Origin: Robiginitomaculum sp.
GTDB taxonomy: Bacteria; Pseudomonadota; Alphaproteobacteria; Caulobacterales; Maricaulaceae
Direction of reading: 5' to 3'
Assembly: GCA_002733605.1 (NCBI GenBank)
Contig: NVWK01000011.1
Location: forward strand, 186,001-250,000
DNA length: 64,000 nt
In this document: piece by piece, positions 29,018 through 36,558 of the stretch
Layout of the letters: each line of letters starts with the position of its first letter
Position numbering within the stretch: position 1 is the stretch's first letter
Program-made: the position numbers and the translations under genes
Notes under the pieces: generated by a model
Told to the model about the DNA's origin: nothing
The model's input: the letters and a program-made list of their open reading frames with translations, nothing else
Databases searched by the model: none

Positions 29018-29978
29018 ATTTTTTCCGGTAGCTGTCGACAATTTTCAAAGCAATGATGTTGAGGCCCAATGTCAGGATAAACAGGAACAGGGCAATGGCA
29101 AAGGCGGCCAGGGTTTTGGCGCTATCAAATTCCTGATCGCCGGTGAGAAGGGTGACAATTTGCACGGTCATGGTGGTGACCGCGTCCAGCGGGTTTAAGC
29201 TTAATTTGGCGGCAAGACCTGCGGCCATGACCACAATCATGGTTTCGCCGATGGCGCGGGACATGGCGAGGAGCAGGCTGCTGACAATGCCGGGAGTGGC
29301 GGCGGGCAGTACGACTTTCTGGACGGTTTCTGCGTGGGTGGCGCCCATGCCGAGGGAGGCATCGCGCAGGGCTTGCGGGACAGCGTTAATGGCATCGTCG
29401 GAGAGGGAGGAGACAAAGGGCACCAACATGATGCCCATCACCAACCCGGCGGCCAGTGCACTTTCCGAGGAAATCTCGAACCCTACACTGGCCCCGGTGC
29501 CGCGCAGAATTGGTGCAACCACAAGGGCTGCAAAAAATCCGTACACGACGGTTGGAATGCCCGCGAGCAGTTCCAAGAGCGGTTTTATAACTGCGCGGGT
29601 TTTGGGTCGCGCGTATTCAGCGAGATAGACGGCGGACAGCAGGCCTAAAGGGGTGGCGACGGCCATGGCAATAAAGCTGATCAGGAGTGTGCCGGTCAGG
29701 AGAGGGATGACGCCAAATGCACCGCTGGAGCCGACCTGATCGGCGCGAATGGCGGTTTGAGGAGACCATTCCAGTCCGAAAATAAAATCCCCGATAGGGA
29801 TTTTTTCAAAGAACCGGAAGGCCTCGAAGGCGAGGGAGAGCACAATTCCCAATGTTGTGAGAATGGCCACCAGCGAGCACAGGATCAGAACCAGCTGGAT
29901 CAGAAACTCTATGATTTGCGTGCGGGCACGAGCGTGGCGCAGGGTCAGATCAAGAGGTGGTTTTGGCAGTGTGCTCAC
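29010..29978 (-). CDS. pstC: Phosphate ABC transporter permease PstC
   Basis: PstC (322 residues, GTG start) is the partner permease. Six hydrophobic segments are visible, with the EAA loop RDASLGMGATHAETVQKVVLP and the conserved QTAIRADQVGSSGAFGVIPLLTG-type periplasmic segment. The GTG start is 9 bases after the pstS stop, so the pst genes form one transcript. Confidence 0.94.
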   Translation of the reverse strand: MSTLPKPPLDLTLRHARARTQIIEFLIQLVLILCSLVAILTTLGIVLSLAFEAFRFFEKIPIGDFIFGLEWSPQTAIRADQVGSSGAFGVIPLLTGTLLISFIAMAVATPLGLLSAVYLAEYARPKTRAVIKPLLELLAGIPTVVYGFFAALVVAPILRGTGASVGFEISSESALAAGLVMGIMLVPFVSSLSDDAINAVPQALRDASLGMGATHAETVQKVVLPAATPGIVSSLLLAMSRAIGETMIVVMAAGLAAKLSLNPLDAVTTMTVQIVTLLTGDQEFDSAKTLAAFAIALFLFILTLGLNIIALKIVDSYRKKYA

Positions 29979-29987
29979 GACAAATCT

Positions 29988-31061
29988 CTAATCCAGTGTC
30001 AATGTCTCAAGGGCGAGGACGCTGGCTTTCCATTTTGCGTGCTCGCTTTCGTTCATCGGAATCAGACCTTTGTCGGCTAAATACCCATCTGTGCCGCTGG
30101 CGCGATCACTGAGGAATTCTGCCAGATATTCTTCAATGCCGGGTACAGTGCCGATATTGTATTTCTTGACGTAGAAATACAGGGAGCGGGAGACAGGATA
30201 GGATCCGTCGGAAATGTTTTCAAATGTCGGGGCCTGTCCATTGATGATGCTGCCCTGAACGGTATCGGCATTTTGATCGAGGAAGCTAAAGCCGAAAATA
30301 CCGAACGCATTCGGGTTGGCGTTTAATTTTTGTACGATCAAATTGTCATTTTCGCCGGCTTCAATAAAAGCTTCGTCTTCACGGATTGTGTGACAAGTGG
30401 CTTTATAGTCGTCTTTGTCGGTTTTCTTTAAATCCTTGATCCAGCCGAAGGTTTTGCAACCGCCTTCCATGGCCAGCTCGACAAAAGCATCGCGAGTGCC
30501 GGATGTTGGCGGTGGGCCCATCACTTCGATTTTAATCTCGGGCAGGGTCGGGTTCACATCATGCCATGTTGTATAGTCATTGGGTTTAAGAGCGCCATTG
30601 CCATCAGGCACGTTTTTGGCGAGGGCGAGGAACAGATCGCGGAGGCTTAGATCCATAAGCGCTGATTTGCGGGAATTTGCTAAAACAATGCCGTCATATC
30701 CAAGCTTTACTTCGACAATGTTCAATATGCCATTTTTCGCGCAAAGTGCGACTTCGGAGGCTTTAATGCGGCGTGATGCGTTGGTAATGTCGGGGTGATT
30801 TTCGCCGACACCGCTACAGAATAATTTCAATCCACCGCCAGAGCCGGTGCTCTCGACGATTGGGGTTTTAAACGAGGTTGTGCGGCCAAAATTTTCAGCC
30901 ACTGTCGTCGCGAAAGGATAGACGGTGGACGAGCCAACAATTTTAATCTGGGTGCGTGTTGTTGTTGGCGTCTCTGTTGTGGCTGTGTTTGAGGCCTCAT
31001 TGCCGCCGCAAGCCGCCAAGCTTAGGGCCAAAAGGCTGGCTGTCATAGTTTTATAAAACAT
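29988..31061 (-). CDS. pstS: Phosphate ABC transporter substrate-binding lipoprotein PstS
   Basis: PstS (about 357 residues) captures phosphate in the periplasm and is the first gene of the pst operon. The signal peptide ends in the lipobox LSLAACGG, so it is a lipoprotein. Phosphate-binding loops are visible as IVGSSTVYPF, ESTGSGGG and GPPPTSGTRDAF. The ATG at 31061 (MFYKTM) follows AGAGAG, and the longer frame upstream lacks a signal-peptide-like start. Tandem Pho boxes lie about 85-125 bases upstream of the ATG. Confidence 0.95.
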   Translation of the reverse strand: MFYKTMTASLLALSLAACGGNEASNTATTETPTTTRTQIKIVGSSTVYPFATTVAENFGRTTSFKTPIVESTGSGGGLKLFCSGVGENHPDITNASRRIKASEVALCAKNGILNIVEVKLGYDGIVLANSRKSALMDLSLRDLFLALAKNVPDGNGALKPNDYTTWHDVNPTLPEIKIEVMGPPPTSGTRDAFVELAMEGGCKTFGWIKDLKKTDKDDYKATCHTIREDEAFIEAGENDNLIVQKLNANPNAFGIFGFSFLDQNADTVQGSIINGQAPTFENISDGSYPVSRSLYFYVKKYNIGTVPGIEEYLAEFLSDRASGTDGYLADKGLIPMNESEHAKWKASVLALETLTLD

Positions 31062-31145
31062 AATGTCTCTCTGTTTATTGACGATAAGTATTTCGCGCTT
31101 GCGTATAGAAATACGCAAATTTCCTTATGCTTTTTCTACAGTTTG

Positions 31146-31185
31146 GTGACGTGTGTGTGACGGTTATGTGAAGAAAATATGACAG
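31146..31185 (-). promoter_or_regulatory. Tandem Pho box upstream of pstS
   Basis: Reading the - strand, four 7-base units at exact 11-base spacing run CTGTCAT, TCTTCAC, CCGTCAC and ACGTCAC. The Pho box consensus is two CTGTCAT-like repeats separated by 4 bases, so this is one strong box followed by a second, overlapping pair. It lies 85 bases upstream of the pstS start, the place expected for PhoB activation. The intergenic region also lacks any other gene. Confidence 0.85.
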
Positions 31186-31332
31186 TTGGTTTTGGAGAGA
31201 TACCGAGACATGTGTGTCTATGATCAATTGACCAATTCTATGACATTTACCCTTTGTGCGGTCATTGCGCGTGCAAAATCATGGAGGTCAGAGTTTTTCA
31301 GGTGGCGTAAATGGCGGGTTGCCCAGCCAGTT

Positions 31333-32394
31333 TTAAACCACAAGCATCACGGTCACGACCGTGCCTTCGCCGAGTGTGCTGTCGATGGCCAGTGTGGCGC
31401 GGTGGCGGTTAAGGATGTGTTTGGTGATGGCCAGTCCCAATCCGGTGCCGCCCATGTCGCGCGAGCGGCCTTTGTCGGCCCGGTAAAACCGTTCGGTCAG
31501 GCGGGGCAGATGTTTGGGGGCGATGCCTTCGCTTTGATCGCGGATGCGCACACAGACCCGGCCACGGTTTCCCGAGCCCGCACTTCCGGGCGGTCTGTGG
31601 GTTAACTCGATGTGCACCGGTGTTTCGGGTGTGGAGTATTTCAGCGCGTTTTCGATCAGGTTTTGGAACACCTCGGTCAATTCGTCAGGGTCTGCGGTGA
31701 CCGGAGGTAAATCTTCGGGGGGGTCGATCTGGACGCGGTTTTTATAGGCGTCCTTGCTTTCTACGAGCACCGTGGTGACGTGGCGGATCAGCCTGAGCAC
31801 ATCGACACTGCCTTCGGGGGCGAGATGTTCTTTCGCCTCCAGTTTTGACAGGGACAGTAAATCCCCCACTAGGCGTGACATGCGGCCGGTTTCGTCCTGC
31901 ATCAGGTTTAAAAACCTTTCGCGGGCTTTTTCGTCGTTGCGGGCCGGGCCTTGCAGGGTTTCCACAATGCCCATGAGAGAGGTCAGCGGGGAGCGCAACT
32001 CGTGGCTGACATTGGCGACAAATGTTGAACGGGATTTCTCCGCATCAATTTCGGCAGAGATGTCGATCAGGGTGAAGAGGATGGCACGGGTTTTATCTCC
32101 GGCTTCATTTTCATTTTTGGTGGAGAGAATGGCGGCGCTGGCTTTATAGGTGCGCGGGGTTTGTAGGCGCAGAACAAGTGTTGATGTGACGATCTTGCCG
32201 GTTTCTACGGCTTGGTTGAGGCAATTGACGGCGTCGGGCTGGCGTAAAATTCTGATAAAATCGGTGCCGGCCAAATCTTCGCCGAACAATTTTCTGGCAG
32301 GGGTGTTCGCACACGAGATGTTAAAGCCGGGCTCTAGAATAATGGCCGGATGGGGAAGGGCCTCAACGATGGTTTTCAAGAAAAACGGGTTCAT
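31333..32394 (-). CDS. phoR: Phosphate regulon sensor histidine kinase PhoR, soluble form
   Basis: This 353-residue histidine kinase has an N-terminal PAS domain (residues about 1-110), a HisKA dimerisation helix with the phospho-His in FVANVSHELRSPLTSL (about 129-144), and a HATPase_c domain with the N box (QNLIENALKYS) and G boxes (DQSEGIAP, GGTGLGLAI). Unlike typical PhoR it has no transmembrane segment, and an in-frame stop just upstream of the ATG rules out a longer N-terminus. Position upstream of pstS and co-orientation with phoB support the PhoR assignment. It may be held at the membrane by PhoU/PstB contacts. Confidence 0.88.
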   Translation of the reverse strand: MNPFFLKTIVEALPHPAIILEPGFNISCANTPARKLFGEDLAGTDFIRILRQPDAVNCLNQAVETGKIVTSTLVLRLQTPRTYKASAAILSTKNENEAGDKTRAILFTLIDISAEIDAEKSRSTFVANVSHELRSPLTSLMGIVETLQGPARNDEKARERFLNLMQDETGRMSRLVGDLLSLSKLEAKEHLAPEGSVDVLRLIRHVTTVLVESKDAYKNRVQIDPPEDLPPVTADPDELTEVFQNLIENALKYSTPETPVHIELTHRPPGSAGSGNRGRVCVRIRDQSEGIAPKHLPRLTERFYRADKGRSRDMGGTGLGLAITKHILNRHRATLAIDSTLGEGTVVTVMLVV

Positions 32395-32424
32395 GTGATC
32401 AGACTATACAATAGAAATCGGGCT

Positions 32425-33024
32425 TTAGTCGTGTGCGAACGAATTTAAATACAGCTCGCTCTGACGGGCGGTCTGCCAATATTTATGCAAGGACGGGTGA
32501 CGTTCATCGACGCAGGCTCCGTAGCGTTCTGCCAAGGCTAGTCTTGGCAGAAAAGTGCAATCGGCCATGGAAAATTCGCCGCACATGAACGGGCCAACGA
32601 AACCGGCTTCCAGCACGTCAAGGCAGGCACGCCACGCTTGGTCGCTTTTTGCAATCAGGTCTTTGTCTTGTTCGTCTTCGCTTTTGTCGCGGCGTTCAAA
32701 CACAAGTCCGCGTAAGGCGGGGCCAACACTGTTGTCGCTATAATAACACAGGCAGCGTACAGCGACTTTTCCGGCAGGGGTGGCGGGCAGTAATTTTCCG
32801 TCCGCCAGCGCATCATTGATATATTCCAGCAAGACGGAGGACTGGGCGATGACGAGATCGCCATCGACAAAAACCGGAATCGTGCCGGTTTTGCTCAATT
32901 TGATAATGTCGGGATGTTTTGTGCCGCGCTCTACAGGGATCATTTGTGGGCTCGCATTGGCGAACAGGAAGGCAAGTCTTACTTTCCAACAAAAAGGGCA
33001 GTCATCGCGGTGATAGAGTTTCAT
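32425..33024 (-). CDS. Glutathione S-transferase family protein
   Basis: This 199-residue GST has an N-terminal thioredoxin-fold domain with a glutaredoxin-like CPFC motif at residues 9-12 (MKLYHRDDCPFCWKVRLA) and the cis-Pro in TGTIPVFVDG. The second half is the helical domain (MADCTFLPRLALAERYG). Such proteins use glutathione for reduction or conjugation. The ATG at 33024 is chosen over a much longer in-frame version reaching 33189, because the extra residues match no GST. It follows the DsbA-like gene by 19 bases on the same strand. Confidence 0.82.
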   Translation of the reverse strand: MKLYHRDDCPFCWKVRLAFLFANASPQMIPVERGTKHPDIIKLSKTGTIPVFVDGDLVIAQSSVLLEYINDALADGKLLPATPAGKVAVRCLCYYSDNSVGPALRGLVFERRDKSEDEQDKDLIAKSDQAWRACLDVLEAGFVGPFMCGEFSMADCTFLPRLALAERYGACVDERHPSLHKYWQTARQSELYLNSFAHD

Positions 33025-33043
33025 GGGGTGTATCTTTTCTGCA

Positions 33044-33646
33044 TTAAATTTTTTGGGACGTTTTTTGGGCACCAAGGTGGGCGAGGTGTTCTTCGACAAA
33101 GTCCAACCGGTCATTGCCCCAAAAAATCTGGTCATCAATGACAAAGCTGGGCACACCGATGACGCCGTCGGTTTCGGCCTCTTGTGCATATGTGTCTAGC
33201 TGGGCGAGATTGGCCGGATCATCTGCGGCCGCACATAAGGCGTGTGCGTCCAGTCCAATTCGGGTGGCGATTTCGCTTAACACGTCCAGCTGTCCAATAT
33301 CTAGCCCTTCGCCCCATTCGGCGTGCATGGTTTCGACCAGATAGGGCTTCAACTTCCCTTGCGCCTGTGCGTAGAGGGAGGCGGCTCCTGCCCGGGTCGG
33401 GTCTGTGGTTTTGGGGGGCGGGTTCATTGGAATGCCGTAACGGGCACACCAACGGGCAAGGTCTTGGCGGGCAAGGGGGAGTTTTTTCACGACGCGGTCG
33501 GGTTTGGATCTGCCGTCCCAGCCGCCCAAAGGCCGCCATTGCCAATTTATATGAAAACGCTCATCCAGCCCGAACACCCGTTTGGAGACGAGGTAGCAAT
33601 AGGGGCTGCGGAAGTTAAAATAGAATTTTATGTCAACGGCGTTCAT
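33044..33646 (-). CDS. DsbA-like / 2-hydroxychromene-2-carboxylate isomerase family protein
   Basis: This 200-residue protein is of the kappa-class GST / HCCA isomerase type. The N-terminal motif FYFNFRSPYCY carries the GSH-activating Ser-Pro, and the C-terminal cis-Pro motif is GVIGVPSFVIDDQIFWG. Members isomerise glutathione adducts or act as oxidoreductases in aromatic degradation. It is immediately upstream of the GST gene on the same strand, so the two may be co-expressed for glutathione-dependent chemistry; the substrate is unknown. Confidence 0.8.
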   Translation of the reverse strand: MNAVDIKFYFNFRSPYCYLVSKRVFGLDERFHINWQWRPLGGWDGRSKPDRVVKKLPLARQDLARWCARYGIPMNPPPKTTDPTRAGAASLYAQAQGKLKPYLVETMHAEWGEGLDIGQLDVLSEIATRIGLDAHALCAAADDPANLAQLDTYAQEAETDGVIGVPSFVIDDQIFWGNDRLDFVEEHLAHLGAQKTSQKI

Positions 33647-34033
33647 CGGTACGTCCCAAGGTCTGTCCCGAACAAAAAGACCGTTTGAAATTTAGTGCCC
33701 AGCCTGCCATCCGGATATCCCATTTCCTCTAAACAAGGGCCGAACTATATGGCGCGTTTGTATAAAGTCAAATTGCAAATGTGGATGTATATGGATCGTC
33801 GCGTGTGTAGATCGGGTGCGCATAGGGTGTGGTTTGAGATCAAAGGGTTCAGACCAAATACGAAAGCAGGCATGAACACGGAATGTGCTTGCGTGGTTCT
33901 TGTGTGTATGCCATATCGTGCTCTCGCAAATGATGCCGTATAGTGGCCGTGTTTGCCATCTATATGATATATGGGCTTTTTGCCAAATTGCCACACCGGT
34001 CACCCCGGCATATTTCATTGAGACCCAGATTAG
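33647..34033. other. Gene-free spacer before tRNA-Ala
   Basis: No convincing coding sequence, hairpin or operator is visible in these 387 bases. The short open frames here overlap each other on both strands and lack ribosome binding sites. The promoter for the tRNA must lie in its right-hand part. Confidence 0.6.
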
Positions 34034-34109
<76 letters not shown>

Positions 34110-34197
34110 CCTGTCTCCGCAAAAATTGGAGATATATATCTTCTCTAATTAGTGTTGTAGTTTTCGTGGGTTAGCGGGGATGTTGCTCTGTTATGCT

Positions 34198-34231
34198 GCA
34201 CAAGAGCCGCCAAATAGCGTCTCATATAGGG
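34198..34231 (+). repeat. Left copy of the 34-bp imperfect direct repeat flanking the island
   Basis: Starts GCACAAGAG, then GCCAAATAG and GTCTCATAT separated by 2 and 1 bases. 29 of 34 bases match the copy at 50266-50299, in the same orientation, and weaker ungapped similarity continues about 26 bases to the right while the left edge is sharp. It lies 88 bases after the tRNA-Ala and just past the 3' end of the TetR gene, so an attachment-site origin is possible but not shown. Confidence 0.6.
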
Positions 34232-34260
34232 CATAATATGGGTTTGTCTCTCAGGGGTTT

Positions 34261-34863
34261 TTATGGGCGATAGCCTTTGAGCGCCGCAAGCGTCCAGGCG
34301 ACGACCTGGTTTTCATAGTCTTGTGAAACACGGGAGCCAGATCGTCCTAAGAGCCGTGTCATGCTACCGTTTATCGTATCGATCAGTAACCAGGATGCCA
34401 GTACGTCGTCAACGCCGGCATCTATGTCGCCCCGCGCGCGCCAAATGGAGATCAGCCGTGTTGAATACTTATTCAGCGGGTCATAAATTTCGTTCCACTT
34501 CAGCTGATTGAGGCCCGAGCTGCCGCCCGCATCGGCGGAGATGATGACATCTTCATATTGCAAGCAGGTACTGTAATAGGCAGAAATAACGCCTTTCAGC
34601 GTTACCTCCATCGCCTCGTTTTCTGGATCGCAGGTCGCATTTATCTCGTGCATTGCCTTGCCGATCAGTTCGCGACCAAGCTCTATGACAACATCCTCTT
34701 TGCCTGAGAAATAGAGGTAGAAAGTGCCTTGACTGACCCCGGCCTCCTTTACGATATCGGAGATACGGGCGAGCGAATAGCCTTTCTGGTTCAAAACTTT
34801 TCTTGCCGCGTTGAGAAGCTGCTTCTTGCGAACCCCAGTAGGTAATTTTCGACGTTTATCCAA
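34261..34863 (-). CDS. TetR/AcrR family transcriptional regulator of the catabolic island
   Basis: This 200-residue TetR-type repressor has the N-terminal HTH ISDIVKEAGVSQGTFYLYFSGKEDVV (about residues 34-59) and an effector-binding C-terminal domain with no recognisable family. It is divergent from the M81 peptidase operon. The 146-base intergenic region contains a TGACTGACAGTCA operator that recurs at two other promoter regions of the island, so this protein is the obvious candidate local repressor. The effector is presumably the imported substrate or a breakdown product. Confidence 0.85.
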   Translation of the reverse strand: MDKRRKLPTGVRKKQLLNAARKVLNQKGYSLARISDIVKEAGVSQGTFYLYFSGKEDVVIELGRELIGKAMHEINATCDPENEAMEVTLKGVISAYYSTCLQYEDVIISADAGGSSGLNQLKWNEIYDPLNKYSTRLISIWRARGDIDAGVDDVLASWLLIDTINGSMTRLLGRSGSRVSQDYENQVVAWTLAALKGYRP

Positions 34864-34935
34864 AAAATTAGTTCCCTTAACTCGATCGCTCCGCTCTTCC
34901 TAAACGAAAAAGAATGCTTGTGAAACTAAAAAGTG

Positions 34936-34964
34936 TATTGACTTGGCGATGCAATAAGTCAATA
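34936..34964. promoter_or_regulatory. Spaced inverted repeat between tetR and the M81 gene
   Basis: TATTGACTT and AAGTCAATA are perfect 9-bp arms separated by 11 bases. Each arm contains TTGACT reading outward into the island side or the tetR side, so they could be face-to-face -35 boxes of divergent promoters or a second operator. Confidence 0.4.
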
Positions 34965-34972
34965 AACCGTAT

Positions 34973-34990
34973 ATGACTGACAGTCAGTCG
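34973..34990. promoter_or_regulatory. TetR-type operator 1 (M81 peptidase promoter)
   Basis: TGACTGACAGTCA is a palindrome with a single central base, extended to GACTGACAGTCAGTC. It lies about 20 bases upstream of the M81 peptidase start. The same core occurs at 43356-43368 and, with one change, at 45985-45997. Confidence 0.75.
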
Positions 34991-35009
34991 GTTGTTTAGG
35001 GGGTGTGCA

Positions 35010-36533
35010 ATGGCGATAGAGGGAGCAAGTTTTAAGCTGTTTTGCGGTGCGGTTTCGCACGAGACCAATTCATTTTCCCCGATCCCGACCAGCATCGAAA
35101 ACTTTAAAAGCAATATGATGATTTATCGAGGGGCGCTCGGCCCATCGGACACGAAAGACTGGCCGGAACCTCTACAGGGATTTCGTGAAGAGGCTGCCGA
35201 GTTAGGTTGGACAATCGACCAAGGCTTGTGTGCATCGGCAACGCCGAGCGGGCCGTGCAACCGCGCGGACTATGAAATATTGCGCGATACTCTTATCGCC
35301 GACCTTTCCGCGGCCATGCCTGTGGATGCGGTGGCGCTGTGCCTGCATGGCGCAATGATGGCACATGGTTATCCTGACTGCGAAGGTGATATCATCGCGC
35401 ATGTGCGCCGGATCGTCGGGCCGGACATTCCGATTGGTGTTGTTCTAGATCCTCATGCACATCTTAGTGCCACCATGGTCGAGCAGGCGACTTTACTCAT
35501 CTTTTTCAAAGAATATCCACACACCGACGTGAAGGCGTCGGCGCGTGCTGTTGTCTCTCTTCTTGCGCGGAGCCTGCGCGGCGAAGTTACGCCGGTCGCA
35601 TCGCTCTACAATCCGCAGATGATTAGTATGTATTTTACGGACAAGCCGCCAATGCGCGATTTTGTCGACGCAATGATCAAAGCCGAAACCCGGTCGGAGA
35701 TCCTCTCCGTTTCGCTTGTCCATGGTTTTCCTTGGGGCGACACGCCCGACATGGGCAGTCGTATGTTGGTCTATTCTGACAATGACTCGGAAGCTGGCGA
35801 TGCGCTTGCTTCACGTTTTGGACAGCAATTGTATGAGTTGCGTCATGAAACCGCATACGAACTACCGGATGCTGGAGAGTTTGTATCTACGTTGAATGTC
35901 GGTGGCGGGCCGATCGTGCTAGCCGATGCGGCAGATAACCCCGGTGGCGGGGCTCCTGGAGATAATACAACTCTGATCCACTGCCTGCTTAAGCAAGGTA
36001 TTGAAAATATAGTCGTCGCGCCCTTTTGGGATCCTTGCGCTGTTGCGGATGCTTTCGCGCATGGTGAGGGCGCGAGCGTGCTTTTCCGTGTGGGTGGTAA
36101 GGTTTCGGCCTTTTCAGGCTTGCCTATAGATCGCGAGTTTGAGGTTGTCCGTCTGGTCGAGCGCGCCGAACAGGTGGTCGAAAATTGGCATTGGCCGATG
36201 GGACGGACGGCCCTTTTGCGCAGTGGTGGTTTGGAGATTGTCGTTACTTCCGAAAGGCTTCAGGCGATCAACACCGATGTTTTTACGTGTGTCGGTGTAG
36301 ATTTGGAGGCCAAAGATGTCATCGTTGTCAAGTCCGCGCAGCATTTTGTGCCAGCCTTCGAGCCGATAGCGCGAGAGATACACCAGCTTGCCGCGGAAGA
36401 TGGCTTGCTTCGGTTCGGAGATGCTAATCGCTACAAAAATTTGATACGGCCGATGTGGCCTTTCGACACAATACTTTTGGCGGGTTCGCTAGGGGATTGC
36501 CAGATTCAACCGCAGAAAAAGTTGAACAATTAA
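35010..36533 (+). CDS. M81 family metallopeptidase (MlrC-type)
   Basis: This protein of about 507 residues is of the M81/DUF1485 family named after microcystinase C. Conserved motifs are SHETNSFSP near the N-terminus, CLHGAM, VLDPHAHLS with metal-ligand His/Asp, NPGGGAPGDNT and KSAQHFVPAF. MlrC cleaves linear peptides and Adda-containing fragments in microcystin-degrading sphingomonads; other members are uncharacterised. The ATG at 35010 follows a GGGGG run. It is the first gene of a + strand operon with a TonB receptor, serine hydrolase and symporter, preceded by the TetR operator. Activity on a peptide bond is inferred. Confidence 0.85.
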   Translation: MAIEGASFKLFCGAVSHETNSFSPIPTSIENFKSNMMIYRGALGPSDTKDWPEPLQGFREEAAELGWTIDQGLCASATPSGPCNRADYEILRDTLIADLSAAMPVDAVALCLHGAMMAHGYPDCEGDIIAHVRRIVGPDIPIGVVLDPHAHLSATMVEQATLLIFFKEYPHTDVKASARAVVSLLARSLRGEVTPVASLYNPQMISMYFTDKPPMRDFVDAMIKAETRSEILSVSLVHGFPWGDTPDMGSRMLVYSDNDSEAGDALASRFGQQLYELRHETAYELPDAGEFVSTLNVGGGPIVLADAADNPGGGAPGDNTTLIHCLLKQGIENIVVAPFWDPCAVADAFAHGEGASVLFRVGGKVSAFSGLPIDREFEVVRLVERAEQVVENWHWPMGRTALLRSGGLEIVVTSERLQAINTDVFTCVGVDLEAKDVIVVKSAQHFVPAFEPIAREIHQLAAEDGLLRFGDANRYKNLIRPMWPFDTILLAGSLGDCQIQPQKKLNN

Positions 36534-36558
36534 AAAACTAATCAGGGAGAAAGCAACA

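Noticed and set aside
31186-31605. Open frame of about 140 codons on the + strand over the pstS-phoR spacer
   Set aside because: It overlaps the Pho boxes and the end of phoR in antisense and has no family signature.
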